A stretch of 64,000 nt of DNA from Cryptomeria japonica (Eukaryota; Streptophyta; Pinopsida; Cupressales; Cupressaceae): positions 143,414,897 to 143,478,896 of the forward strand of contig NC_081407.1 of assembly GCF_030272615.1 (NCBI RefSeq). The letters run 5' to 3'. This document shows positions 10,831 to 23,015 of the stretch, one piece after another. Under the pieces are notes generated by a model, which was not told the DNA's origin, did not search any database, and was given only the letters and a program-made list of their open reading frames with translations. Positions within the stretch are counted from its first letter, which is position 1, and every line of letters starts with the position of its first letter. The translations under genes and the position numbers were made by a program.

Positions 10831-11909
10831 TAATCTGTAATTAAGGCTTACAAAATTAAATTTACACTTAAGTCAAATTATAGATTTATCTCGATTGCAA
10901 ACAAAATTGCGTGGCTATGTCTTTTAACCGTTGAAATATAGAGTTAGGTTCACTTAATCAGTTACAACTTTATGGCATTAACTAATTAAAAACTCATGAA
11001 TTGAAATCAATATACTAAAACCAAAAAAATAAGAAGAAATGGATAGAAACCGAGTTGATAACGGACTTCACCCAATGTTCTGGCTACATCTCCAGGCTCG
11101 CTCAACTGTGATGCCACTCCATTATCTGATGCAAAGCTCAAAAGGATTTGTTACATCACAATCTGGTCTTCAACTTGTGAATTAATTCTTTGTCACCTTA
11201 TGGAAATATTGTAGCATAACCAATGCACTTTCCAATCCAGGTTTTTACAAAGAATCTCTAATTTGCATGTACATAAAATGAACATTCTTTTCTCCCTCTA
11301 AGAGACTTCAATTGCTCCAACATTTCCTAATTATCTTCGTGAACATTCCTCAAGGATTGTTTTTACAAAGCAATAAGACCCCCTTATATACATTTTCATA
11401 TGCTAATAAGGGGTCCCAACAATAATATTTCCAAATATTTTCCATATCTCTAAATTAAGCCCATAAGATTTTAAAATCAGCTTATTTAACTTATAATGAC
11501 TCCCCTTAATTCATTAGCATTTCCCAATTTTTGGGTTACATGAATTTTTAAAAAAAACTTGTGTATATGGGGAGGCCTCGAGCTAAGCCCAACCCCCTAC
11601 TTCCTTAACACACCTCCAATACATAACAAAAGTACTAACTTCCATCCTCTATCCTGAGGATCTCGCATGATGCCTTGACGGGGAGTGTAAAGCAGAGAAA
11701 GGAGGTTGGTGGTTTGAATCTTCAGAGCCCTCTAAATCCATAGACATCTTATTGAAGTATATCCCACACCCTTTTAGGTATAGAGAGAATCTCATGGTCT
11801 AGCGGCGAGGAGATAATTTTGGAAGGAAGAGGTTGGAGGTTCGAATCTCCCAACCAATTTTTGAATGATCATTTTTTTGTTCTAGTGTTTTGAAGATCCA
11901 CCTAGATCA
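10831..11909 (-). repeat. 3' LTR of element E (left copy)
   Basis: Direct repeat of 13405-14069 plus 49633-49835. The right copy begins TGATCTGTAATTAAGG; this copy has TAATC, a G-to-A change in the terminal TG. It ends CCTAGATCA, so the LTR has perfect TGATC/GATCA inverted ends in the other copy. Flanking AGCAC (10826-10830) matches AGTAC (49836-49840) with one change, a decayed TSD. Length 1079 bp. It contains two tRNA-like B boxes on the plus strand. Confidence 0.88.
11670..11857 (+). repeat. tRNA-like sequences inside the E LTR
   Basis: Two RNA polymerase III B-box-like motifs, GGTTTGAATCTTC (11711-11723) and GGTTCGAATCTCC (11838-11850). The second has an upstream A-box-like TAGCGGCGAGG (11800-11810) and a T-arm-like GGAG/CTCC stem followed by CAACCA. 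Both motifs recur in the right E LTR (49638-49650 and 49764-49776). It looks like a tRNA-derived SINE, or a tandem pair, absorbed into the LTR before E amplified. It is not a functional tRNA gene: no cloverleaf or anticodon arm can be drawn. Confidence 0.55.
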
Positions 11910-12034
11910 ATCCTCCCCACTAAGGGGCTTTTGGACCTCCAAAAGGATTTTAATCACACACCAAGTGAGGGAAACACCTCCCCACTTGCTCAGTATCTAT
12001 CCACCCTATTTTGTGCACTTGCTTCATCTCAAAA

Positions 12035-13336
12035 AGTTATGCAATAATAATTTTGACAACTAAAATCATATTGCTACCCATTTGTATTTTCCCACATCCT
12101 TTTGTATTTATTTCTCTTGCTACTACCCATGTACAACACATTAGTAACATTAAAAAATATAAGGATATTAATGAGCTACCAAGATTTTTAATCCTCTTAA
12201 CAAGTTCCCACAAAAAATGCTCATGTTGTGGTGTCAAAGTTTCTTGAAACACATGATAGTTAAGCTTACATGCAACTACATTTTCATTCTTTAGATCACC
12301 TACTTTTTCCACCTTTGTAGACATAAGTGAAGAGGTTTTTCTCACATACATGAGCCTCGTCAATTTCCCTATGTTCACCAGCAAAGAATAAACTTCAATC
12401 TTCTTATCCTTCTTTAGACGAAGCTCCAGATGGAGTTTCCAACACTTAGCTTCCTGATGTCCACCTTTGTTGCAATAAGTGCAAAGGTTCTTTGTCTTAT
12501 AATCCTTCTTTCCATTCTCCTTTTTTCGATGGGAATGATGGTCTTATTTTCTTGTTTCTCAACTAATAGACAAGACCTTCTTGTATAGTTCCTTCCATTT
12601 TTGACACTTGGCAACACAATGGTTATCCACGCCACAAAAAGAACAACAAAAAGTATTCCATATGCTACATATTGCATTACCAATAATAGCATAGTTCAGA
12701 AAAACTTTGGAGAAATCAAGTTTATACCTTTGTGGACTTTTGCTGCCATGAGATTTCTGAGGAGATTTTGATCTTTTCGGGGATCTCTTGATAGATCTAT
12801 CACTCTTGTTAGGTGACTTACCCTTCTCTTGTTAAAGAGACTTTGGTTTCAAGTCACTTTCATAAGAGCTTCCTTTTGGAGTCTTTTCTAGGCTCTCTCT
12901 ATCATTATACCCCAGACCTCCTTTCTTATAGGGGACCCTTTTTCCACCTCCTAAGGCTTTACCAACTAATCCTCTTGTCCTTCTTTGACTGACATCGTAG
13001 ATGAAGCCTCCAGCAAACCACCTTGGTTACCTAGCACATAGGAATAATCCTCCAACTATTGACAAAAAGGCACATACATCAGTATCCTCATGACATGACC
13101 CATAAATGGTCCATTTTCCATGGCCACAAGCATGTCTATTCTTAGGAATTATTGCTTCTCATGTAGCAGAGAATTATCTAGTTTTCTCCACAAGCATTTT
13201 CCAATAAGAGACGTAACTTTTGCTTCTCATTTTATGCAATTTCAAGTAGTCTTCAAAGTTCAACATTCTCTTCTTGGATGCTCTGGTTGATCTCCTCCAA
13301 TTCCTAGAGCCTTTCACACTTCAATCTTTTACCCAT
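12035..13336 (-). pseudogene. Gag-like ORF of non-autonomous element E
   Basis: The ATG at 13336 follows the PBS and 5' LTR. The N-terminal part is Glu/Leu-rich and coiled-coil-like (ELEEINQSIQEENVELRRLLE), followed by a Lys/Arg-rich middle with many stops. Two CCHC zinc knuckles lie around 12660-12420: CSFCGVDNHCVAKC and CTYCNKGGHQEAKC. A degenerate tail runs to about 12037. No protease, integrase or RT motif exists between the E LTRs, whose internal region is only about 1.5 kb. E is therefore a gag-only, non-autonomous LTR retrotransposon that needs proteins in trans. Confidence 0.7.
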
Positions 13337-13390
13337 CTTGCAAAGAAAACCTAGTAAACATCCACACCTTGCAATTTTTCCTGTTAAACT

Positions 13391-13404
13391 ACTCTGATAT
13401 CACT
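13391..13404 (-). other. Primer binding site of element E
   Basis: The reverse strand reads AGTGATATCAGAGT immediately after the LTR end GATCA. This matches the initiator tRNA-Met PBS (TGGTATCAGAG) with one change, and it marks the right-hand LTR as the 5' LTR, so E lies on the minus strand. Confidence 0.8.
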
Positions 13405-14069
13405 TGATCTGTAATTAAGGCTTACAAAATTAAATTTGCACTTAAGTCAAATTATAGATTTATCTTGATCACAAACAGAATTGTGTGGCTATGTCTTTTA
13501 ACCATTGAAATACAGAGTTAGGTTCACTTAATCAGTTACAACTTTATGACATTAACTAATTAATAACTCATGAAGTGAAATCAATATACTAAAACCAAAA
13601 AAATAATCAGAAAGAGATAGAAACTGATTTGATATTGGATTTCACCCAATGTTCTGGCTACATCTCTAGGCTCACTCAATTGCGATGCCGCTCCATTATC
13701 TGATGCAAAGCTCAAAAGGCTTTTTTACATCATTATCCGGTCTTCAAATTGCAAATTAATTCTTCATCACCTTATGGAAAGATTGTAGAATAACCAATGC
13801 ACTTTCCAATCTAGCTTTTTGTAAAGAGTCTCTAACTTCCAGGTACATAAACCAACATTCTTTTCTCCCTCTAAGAGACTTCAATTGCTCTAACATTTCC
13901 TAATTCTCTTCATGAGAATTCCTCTAGTATTTTTTTACAAAGAAATAAGACCCCCTTATATACATTTTCTTATGCTAATAAGGGGTCCCAACAATAATAT
14001 TTCCAAATGTTGTGCATATCTCTAAATTAAGCCCATGATATTTTAAAATTGACTTATTTAAATTACAAT
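13405..14069 (-). repeat. 5' LTR of element E, first part
   Basis: Starts TGATCTGTAATTAAGG and is homologous to 10831-11490. It is cut at 14069 by element A. The rest of this LTR reappears only at 49633-49835; about 210 bp of it (corresponding to roughly 11490-11700) is missing along with the end of A's right LTR. Confidence 0.88.
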
Positions 14070-15224
14070 TGATAGACTTATAAAGCACTAAGAGGGGGGG
14101 TGAATCAGTGACAGCAAAAACATTACCACTTTAAACACAGACCGGTAAAGATAGTTAATGAGTTTACTTAAAACTATGCATGCAATCCAAAATGATATTA
14201 AAGAATCCACAAAAAGTAAAAAATCCACCATAACACACATGTTTATACATGGAAAACCCAATTGGGAAAAACCACAGTGGGATGGGACTCACAAGTTAAT
14301 TATCTGTAGTAATAGGTAATTGACCAGTTAAGGTCTACAAAGTGCTTTGCTAGGAGCGAATCTTGTTAAAGATCCCAAAGCTCTGTTAGGAGCTATACCC
14401 TGTTAAAGGTAGTACCCTGCTAGGAGTAACCTTGGTAGAGGATTTCAAACCCTAACTAATGGATCACCTGGTTAGAGGATTTGTACAATGAAGCTTGTTA
14501 GAGCTTACCTAGTTAGGGGATTTGACTGTTGTAGTGATTAGAAAACAACAGGTGGTGTGATCTAGAAGTAGCACATCTTTCTTAAATAGATCCTCTTCTA
14601 CTCACTCAAAACTGCATCATCGACATACTCTGCAACGCTTCAGTAAAACACAACAACTTAGCACTTCTATCTCACATTATAAAAATAGTTCAACATAATG
14701 TCATTATATAGACATTATATTTCATGTTGGCTGAGGAATCACATCATCATTTCCTAGGTGCAATGTATCTAGACAATCTAGCATAACACCACAAATTGCT
14801 GCCAAATCTATCGGTTAGGGATAACTCATCATGACCGGTGATAACTCATCACACAATCAGTGAAATCGGTTGGAACACCAATATTGGTTAAGATTTAACC
14901 TCTTCCAACTCATAGACCGATTGTCCTCCATTTTCTTCTTTGATGATATCCGCAGTATCTCCAAACTAGTGCAAGTAGAATTGACCATGACCAATTTCAT
15001 TCCTGTATATACCAGTTATTTACATATATCAGTTAGACACCTTCAAAACTGATTGGACTTCTCTATACATATAATACTGGTTTTGCAATACAAAGACTTA
15101 GGAGTAGTACCAGTTTGTCTTAACTAAGATGACTAAGACAATGTAAAAATATGTGTGTGTATACATGTGCCATCAATGACAACACATGAAGTCATCCATT
15201 ACAAAAATCATCATCAAGCCAACA
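14070..15224 (-). repeat. 3' LTR of element A
   Basis: Plus-strand limits TGATAGACTTATAAAG to CAAGCCAACA, 1155 bp. On the reverse strand it ends with the GATTCAC-poly(C)-TCTTAGT block and carries the conserved block near 14240-14283 (seen here as GGGAAAAACCACAGTGGG). Degenerate repeats of TGTTAGGAGC and TGTTAAAGGT type fill 14330-14530. The adjacent plus-strand ATATCCCCCTTTGGC (15225-15239) is the reverse complement of the PPT. The 5' partner is at 48901-49625. Confidence 0.92.
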
Positions 15225-15453
15225 ATATCCCCCTTTGGCATTGATGGCAACACTTAGAAAAATTTACAACTTTACAACTAAGTGTGCTTACAAAAATTGT
15301 ACAAACATACCCCCTTAATAGTACATACAAAATTTTCACAACACATATATTTCTGCTCCCCCTTTGACAACAATGCCAAATTGAAAAGTAAAATACATAT
15401 ATATTATATCAAAATTTTCATCAAAAACTTCATATACAAAAGTATGAGTTTTT
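15225..15453 (-). other. Element A 3' untranslated region with PPT
   Basis: The LTR-proximal PPT is seen as ATATCCCCCTTTGGC at 15225-15239, and a second CCCCCTTTG block lies near 15358-15366. No credible coding sequence; it separates the end of ORF2 from the LTR. Confidence 0.65.
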
Positions 15454-18277
15454 TCAACGAGTTTTCCCTACAATTTTCAATAAAAAATCACTGGATATAA
15501 TCTTCATCTGAGTAAAATCATTATCCCATGTTTCCAATAATGTTTTAGTGAATTCAATGGTTATCATAACTTATACATCAAATTCTTCCACTGCATCCAC
15601 TGTGCTCATCTCTGGAGTCACCAAAACCACTTCTGCATCCTTGTATACCCATTGTAAGATGTCCACTTTAGGTCTCAACTGGATCTTGAGTTTCTTCAAG
15701 GATTGGAGTCTCTTAGCCTATTCACAATCATAAATATCTAATTGATGTTGCAAATCATCAATGGATTTGCCAAAAGCTAAGGCTGAATCATGTAAAGGTA
15801 TGTAAGCAGTACATATCCTCTCCAGTTCTAAATAAGTCTCTTCTCACCTCTTCTTTAGATCAGGATAGAAAAATGAAATGTTAGATGTATAGGCCAGTAT
15901 CCTTCCTTTAGTTTCAATAGCAGTCTTCAAAATATCTTTATTTAGAGATAAAGAAATCTTCCCTATATCAATATCTTTCATTATTTGCTCTCCTCTCTTC
16001 TTTTTGTAATTCTTCTCAACTAAAGTCTGAGCAGATTCTTCAAAGCACTTCAGCTGGTCAGAAGCATCAGCAACCAACTAGCCAAGTTTGCTGATATGGG
16101 TTGATAAATTCCCAATGTCAGTCTCTGGTAGGAGACTTGACAGAATCTCAACAATAGTTTGAATTGTTTCTACTTATTTTCTCTTCTTTTTCAATCTTTT
16201 GTTTTGAGCTCTAGATTGCATCGCTATAGCAATCTCCATGAGTTCAGATGCACTCATATTATCTACATCTATAGGTCCTTTGATGCCTATTGAGTCATCC
16301 TCATCATCAGTTTGTTGCTTCACCTTTGTTTTTTCCATTTCATCTATTTTATCTGTTATCTTCTCCTCTGTTTTCTCTTTCACTTCCTCCTTTCTCTTTT
16401 TCAATTTCTCCCACTTCAACCTCTTTCTCTAGTTTCTCTTTCTCTATTTCTACTTCTTTTTGTTTCTCCTGTGTATCTTTTGCAACCGGTGGCATTTGAT
16501 TTTCCACTTCGTGTTCTTTTTCTAGTGGTGGTTGAATATCCACACTAGGTTCATTGATTTGTGCTTCAGCTTCTTCCTGTGTAATAGTAATGACCGATTG
16601 TTGTACAGGTTCCTTAACTAGCTCAATGATATTACCAGTTGTATCAATAATGTCCTGGATTTTGTCAGTATCATCTACAAAGAAAATAATCGGTGGAGAA
16701 GTAATGTCATCCTTATTCTTAATAGGATAGACAACATCTAGTGTAATAATCTCTTCTCATCTAGCTCCTGTTGAGCTCCAGTCTCTACTTGATCAGTCTT
16801 ATGAGACTTCATTTTCTCATGCTTCCTTTGAATATTTTTAGCTATAAGATGAGTATCATCTTCAACAAGTTGAGTCTTTCCACTCAATAACTTCAATCTT
16901 ATTGCCTTAGAATGAAATAGTCCTTTAAAATTATCAAGTAATGCTAATAATTCATCTCTAGGTAACTTAGGAAAATATTGAATGAAAATTCTATCAATAA
17001 TTTCTTGATTTTGTTCTACAACCATTTTCCACTTATTTACAAGAATCGAATACAAATAATCTAAAATATCATTTTCAATATCCTGAGGCAATCGATTGTA
17101 TTGACACAATTTGTTGCTTCTGATCATCATCAAATGAATCAAAACATTCTTTCACATTATCAAACCTATTCCTTCCTAATGTTTTTATTTTTCTCTCAAA
17201 ATCAATCGTAGGCTTGTAAGATAAAACATTAATAGGAATACTTTGCTTTGAAGTGTCTCCTACTAGTTTGGCTTTCTTGCTAGTCTCTTTCATCTTCTTT
17301 GGTTCCTCTTCAGTGTCAGTATCCTCAGAGTTTTCTTGAAGAATGAGTTGCCTACCTCTCCTCTTCATTGCATTTTTCTTCTTAGCATATACTTTGGGTG
17401 CCAGTTCCTTTTTGACTTGAACACTTCTTGTCACCATTGTATCGGTGGTCATTGAAGGTGCTTGCTCAACTTTCTTCTTCTTCTCTTTGGCACTACTAGG
17501 TTGAGTGGGTACATTTATTTGTTCCCAGTATTTTCCTCTTCTTATCCTTGGGAGATGCAAAAAGGTTGTTGGCATAACTAATTAATAATTCCTACTTGAC
17601 TTCATAACTCATTTCTTCCATCTCATCTTCCCTGGGTTCAACAACCTCCATAAGACAAAAGTCTGTGGTAACTGTGAAACATATATCTTTTGCAAAGTGT
17701 TTCACCACATCTTCAGGTATCCTTAACCTCATGCTCATCTTCTTTTGGAACTTATTAAAATATCTATTCATAGCAACATGAAATGTGTTCTTTACAACCT
17801 TAAAGTTGTTCTTGATTTGTGTTGTTACCAGTATGTCTTTTGACCATTGAATGTCACCAATTCCTGGTAGAAAATTCAGAAAATAGAAGAATAGACCAAT
17901 CAAAAGTTAACCATATTTAAACTTTTGACTATTATCTTTCTTAATTGATTGCAAGTTCAACATCAATTGGATCCTTATTTCCTCACATAAGTCATAATCT
18001 GCATTCTCTGCAATCATCCTGTAAGTTGCATGCACAATAGCAGATGGCACACTGTTCATCCTGTTAGAATAAAATATCTTGTAACCAATGACTATAGTTG
18101 CAAGTATAACTGTTGGATCTTTAATGTTGTTGACCAAAAACACATGACCATTAGAGGTGGTATTAGTCAGTGCAATCATAGTCTCTTTTAAAAATTTCCT
18201 TAGCTTTGGAACTTCACCAATTTGCCAAAAACTAGTCACTGCATGAATTGCTTCCTTCATGATTGTGTGTGACCTTT
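15454..18277 (-). pseudogene. Element A ORF2, downstream part (unknown protein)
   Basis: Reverse-strand coding broken by stops and frameshifts. Order: an N-terminal helical region (KEAIHAVTSFWQIGEVPKL, 18260-17907), a segment with RLRIPEDVVKHFAKDICF (about 17750-17690), a Lys-rich basic region with KKKNAMKRRGRQ (about 17390-17340), a Glu/Lys repeat region around 16500-16200 (EKEKLEKEVEVGEIEKEK) and a C-terminal coiled coil near LRPKVDILQWVYKDA (about 15690-15630). It aligns block by block with B's ORF2. The upstream 340 bp is at 46715-47057, on the other side of element B. No known domain was recognised; this is not an Env, RT or integrase. Confidence 0.7.
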
Positions 18278-18282
18278 CAAGA

Positions 18283-19087
18283 TGTTAGGATTGCCACAAA
18301 TACTGAGAGGGGGGGTGAATCAGTATCTAACTGGTAATAAGATTTTCTTAACTTAAAACATGTAGAGAAAATTAGAACTGTGTACCGGTAAACAGAAAGT
18401 AATGCAATAAATAGAGATAAAAACAACCACATGAAAAATACACCATAACACAATATTTTAACGAGGAAACCTGGTGTGGGAAAAACATCGGTGGGATTTG
18501 TGACCCATAATATTCACTTACTAGCCAATAAGAGAATATTACTACTACAAGAGGGGCCTGCACATGTAGGAAGGCCAAGTGCCTAGAGCTCACTGCTCAA
18601 TTACAAAATGGGAAGTCTCACTGACTTACAAAATGGATTATATAAATCGAATGTCTTGTACTGCTTCAAAATAGCATCTACTATGCTAGATCCAGTACCG
18701 GTTTATAGCTCTGCTTCATACATAAACCCTTAACCTATAATTCGCATAATAGGTCTGCCTTATTTTGCTTAATTACATTCCTCCATTCATTACTTCTTTG
18801 TTCTACAATGATCTCTTATATATATGAGTCATTTTAAAATTTTCCAAGTCGGCTTACAATGATTTTACAATAATAAATAAAATAAATTACAACCAAAATT
18901 CTTGTCAGCTTCTGTGCCGGTATGCTTCCTTTCACTATTGGTGCCGGTGGTCTATGTGCCGGTGTAGAATCTAACTTTGTTGGTGCCGGTGGATTGCCTT
19001 GCCGGTGTCATAGGATTGTAAGATTGCCATCAATGACAAAATCTTCAATCACCTACAATGTCTCAGTGGAGTGTGCATTTGCCAATA
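18283..19087 (-). repeat. 3' LTR of element B, TSD CAAGA
   Basis: Plus-strand limits TGTTAGGATTGCC to TTGCCAATA (the partner ends ACA), 805 bp. Reverse-complement PPT follows (ATCTCCCATTTTGGC, 19088-19102). The five bases CAAGA at 18278-18282 recur at 46710-46714 after the partner LTR, proving that 18283-46709 arose as one insertion into ORF2 of element A. The two LTRs look about 94% identical by eye. It contains the conserved GATTCAC-poly(C)-TCTCAGT and GTTTTTCCCAC-type blocks in reverse. Confidence 0.95.
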
Positions 19088-19274
19088 ATCTCCCATTTTG
19101 GCATTGATGGCAACACTCATGAGAAAAATTCAGAAGTGTATCCAAAAATTGTTACCAAAAATGTGTGCTCCCCTTGAGCAGATGATCCCTAAGTTATTGG
19201 ATTTTTCTCATACCACTACTCCCCCTTTGGCATCAATACAAAGGTTGTCAAAGTGTCAATAGAGTGTAGTTTCC
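19088..19274 (-). other. Element B 3' untranslated region with PPTs
   Basis: The LTR-adjacent PPT (reverse complement at 19088-19102) and a second CTCCCCCTTTGGC block near 19220-19232, each the reverse of a G-rich tract. No coding evidence. Confidence 0.65.
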
Positions 19275-22200
19275 TATTTCAACCTTGTAACCAGTTGGTT
19301 ACAATCTGAAAAAGATCCACCAAAACTAGATTCAAGTTCTCAATTAACTTTTTACTATCTTTTATTGTGGCCTCTATCCTTTGAATTGTACCGGTGAGGT
19401 GTTGCATTTTCTCTGCTGATGTTTTCTATCCTTGTACCAATGCATCAGATATTTCTTTCCTTAAGGATGCTAGGTAGTCCAGTTTTGGACTTAGTCTTAA
19501 TTTCAGATCCTTAGCCTTATTTTTTATTCTCTCCTTTTCTCTTTCTAGCTTTAGTAATTCTTCCTCAAAACCTATTATCTTTTGCTCAAAAACTGATAAT
19601 GAATCAGATGAATTAATAAAGTTGTCAGCTAGTTGATTTATTTCCTCCTGTATCTTGTTGATCTTCTTGTCTATATCAACTGTCAAAAAGTTAGTCTTAC
19701 AAGTATCTTTGTACAAAGTTTTGAATTCCTTTAATGTGCTACATAATTCTGGTAGAAGTGTGTCAAACTGCCTTGTACACTTCTTTATTTTTTCCTCAAA
19801 GAATTTATGTTTTTCCTTTTCTAACCTCTCTTTGAATGCGTCCTCCTTTATTTATTCAACTGTCACTATGTTGTTAGTAATATACTTAGACAAAGTGTCA
19901 AGTTGACTCAAGGAATCCTTATTATCTACATTACATTTTGGAGCTATCATCTTCAAAATTGGAATTGTGTCATCTATAGCCTTATATGCCTATGAACTAC
20001 AATCTATTATTTTCTTTATAGAGTCTAAAAGAACTTCAGTTACATTTGTCATCTTGAATCCTGCAATTGAAGAGCCAACACTCTGAATTCCACTGGTGGG
20101 AGCAATATCATTGCTTGCAGCGACCTCTGGTAGGTCAGTATGTGTTTCCACTTCCTTAAGCAATGGTTTGTTTTGCTCAGCAGTTGCCGCTGGGACTAAA
20201 TCTATATTAACCTGTTCCTATGCTGGAGCCTGTTGCTCTGCTTGTTGCTCTGTTTGTTGTTCTGCCTATTGTTTTGTGGCACTATCCATCTGTTTTCCTC
20301 CAGTTATCTGTGTTATCAATTACCGGTGGTTCACTACCCATATCTATCTTACCGGTTGTATCCTTATCTACCACAATGTTGACCTTTTGAGTATCAACAT
20401 CTATTGTATATAATACCTCAGAATTAGGATTTGTATCCTCTTGTGATATATCTATACTCTCATCAGCCAGTTGATCTTCAGTTGTTGTTACCGGTGGAGT
20501 ATCTTGAGATGGTGGGGATAAATTATTTGTTATTTTGATGCTTGGAGGTCCACCAACCTTTCCTTTACCCTTATCCTTATCTTTTTGATATACCTTGATT
20601 GGTTTGGGGTTTCTATATTCTTCCTATTTTTCCTTCTCAACAAGGAATATATCCCATGCATTAGCAGTTTCCTCTACAGCCTCATTTACTCTACCAACCA
20701 TAAGTGCTACATGTCGGTGTGCAATTGAGAATACTGTCTGGTTAGCCTCTGAGATCATATCATCTATCTCCTTTGGTGAGTTAACAAGATAAATAGCAAG
20801 TAGTTTCTCAATCTTCATTTTCTTGTCAAGCTCTATAACAACTTGCCTTCTAGCTTCAAGTCTCTTAAATAGTTCTACCGGTACTTCATCTACAATTTGC
20901 ATCAAAATTTCTTATAGATATCCAAGTGTAGAATTACACAATTTTCAACTTTCTCCTTGTCATCAAATGATAATGTATCATATAGTTTGTTGATGTTTTT
21001 CAGTTGTCCATCCTTTGTTATTTCATCTAGTAGTTTGTCAATTGGAGCAATATTTTGTTGAGTCCTTTTCTTTGGTGTTAACTTTTTCTTCTTTGGAGTT
21101 ATCTTCTTAGTCGGGGGCCGTACTACCTGTTGTTTTTGTCTGGTTCTTCTAGGCTAAGGTGTGGATACCAGTGAAGGTTGTCTTTTCCCCACAACTCTTT
21201 TAAATGCAGCTGGCATGTCACTTTCCAAAGAAGTTGCTACCGGTGAAAGGTGAGTTTCTGGTTGTTGTGCTTGTAACTCATCTTCAGTGATACCGGTTTG
21301 TTTAAGTACATCTTCTTTGATAGCCTTAGCCTGCCTTGAACCTCTCCTCACTGTTGCTTCTACTTTCTTCACTCTCTTTTTGGATTGAATTTGATTTTTA
21401 ATGGTTTCAGCACTACCAAATACCTCTTCCTTAGGTTCCTTGGGTGCTTCTAGAAGGGCTTTTGCATATGTTTCAATGATGTGATCATTTGTCTCATAAC
21501 CAATTTCAGTAACCCAAATTGTTCTTGAGACAACTACCTCCATCTAGATCTCATCCTTCTTAATCACAAAACATATGTCATCCTTATATCTATTGACAAT
21601 TTCTTGTGATAGTCTGACTCTAGCATTCATTCTGGCCTTTAATGCTTGAAAGTACTCATTAATATTCTTCTCTTTGTTTTCACTCATGTTGTTCAATAAG
21701 TCAGATAATTGTTTGCCTACCAGTATGTCAAATCCAAGGTTCTTATTACCTATATCGGGCACCTGTTTGGTTATATGTAGCATTAAGAAAACAAGTAAGT
21801 TGCCAAATCTAAATGTCCCTTTCTTATCCTTCTTGATCTTTCCCAGATCGTCAATCAATTCATCCTTCAACCATTCACACACATCAATTTTCACATTATC
21901 CTTAATCATGTCGTGATCACTCTTTATGCATAAGCTGGAAACTGAATTTAGTCTATTTGCATGTGTTGTTTTGCAACCTAGAATCATGCTAATGAATCTC
22001 ACATTTATGTCAGTTACATCATTCACCCTTAAAGACCTTTTGTCAGATGTTGCACCTTTTAGGTTCATTACTAGGTCATTTGAGACCTTCTTTGTCTTGT
22101 CAGGTTTGTTACCGGTGGAAGGTAACCTTGTTATAGCTTTTACAACTTCCTTAGTAATTTTGTGAACAAGATCTAGCCAAAAGAATGCACCATGTACCCT

Positions 22201-22551
22201 ACTCAATGCTATCCTAATAACTTCCTTGGGGAAATCCAGAATGCAGAGAATTTCTGTAAATCCTAGGGTTTCAATTATTTTGTGTTCAGGTTTCACATTA
22301 TCAGAATCATCACAAATAACAGTCTTGTACATGTTCTTAATTTCTTCATCTTCTAATTCTTCTATATGGCAATGACTATACATCCTAGGGTCTTCTGCAA
22401 AAACTACTCCTTTGGGGATTTGAGAAAATGCACCAATATTGTCATCCTTCTTAGCTATTTTGGGAACTAACTAAAAAACTAGCCTAGGGTGCTTGATTAC
22501 TTCCACTACAGTAGGGTTTGCTATGAATTCAGGTATAGAAGAGGATGCCAT
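19275..22551 (-). pseudogene. Element B ORF2 (novel unknown protein, ~1090 codons)
   Basis: Starts MASSSIPEFIANPTVVEVIK at 22551 and ends at a TAG near 19277. The longest open piece (22383-21544, 279 aa) includes ALSRVHGAFFWLDLVHKITK, TDINVRFISMILGCK, RFGNLLVFLMLHITKQ and RLSQEIVNRYKDDICFVI. A basic region follows (RGSRQAKAIKEDVLK, 21543-21154). Next come a helical segment (20905-20624), a Pro/Thr/Asp-rich linker and a C-terminal coiled coil (19716-19426, LRLSPKLDYLASLRKEI). Only a few stops and frameshifts are present. Order and motifs match A's ORF2. No catalytic motif is visible. It may be a packaging or nucleic-acid-binding protein; that is speculation. Confidence 0.72.
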
Positions 22552-22850
22552 GATTATAAATACCTTTTTCTACCTTTGGAAAGATTGATTGCTGAATTGC
22601 TTTGCTCGAAATGCCTTATCTTAGAATTTTTGCGCTCTTTGAATGTTTGAATGCTTGGTGAAGTGGAATGGAGCCAAAAACACTAATTTATAATGTTAAT
22701 TTTGCCAACCACCATATTTAATGCTTGTCGGTTAAGTAATCACTTAACATATCTATCGGTATAGAGTAATTTTAACTTCTTACCATCAACTGAGGGAATA
22801 ATAGCATGTTTCACATTTGTTTGCCAAACCTTCAAAGAATTTTTCTTTAG
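22552..22850 (-). other. Element B spacer between ORF1 and ORF2
   Basis: About 300 bp of AT-rich sequence between the end of ORF1 and the ATG of ORF2. No ORF or repeat recognised. It may act as the leader of ORF2. Confidence 0.5.
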
Positions 22851-23015
22851 TTGGATGAAGATTCTCCTGTCGGTGGAGTGTTGCTTTCTTCTGCTGGTGG
22901 GGTGTTACTCTATTCTACTGGTGGAGGAGTATTCCTATCAACATTTAGTTCTAATTTCCTAATCCATTGTTTTAAGAATTCTTGCTTTACTTCTTCAACC
23001 TTTTCTTTACCTTTC
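22851..23015 (-). pseudogene. Element B ORF1, C-terminal end
   Basis: Reverse-strand reading KGKEKVEEVKQEFLKQWIRK, then a short NTPP-containing repeat (NTPPPVE, NTPPAEE, NTPPTGE) with one TAG in between, ending at a TAA near 22855. It continues in frame from the zinc-knuckle region at 40678-41094; gypsy D, with its duplicated CTTTC, separates the two. The equivalent of element A ends KGKKKVDVEETRVKMNKIWK. Confidence 0.8.

Noticed and set aside
15454-22551. ORF2 of A and B as a retroviral Env-like gene, as in some Sireviruses.
   Set aside because: No signal peptide, convincing transmembrane segment or coat-like motif was seen; the protein is basic and coiled-coil-rich. Left as unknown.
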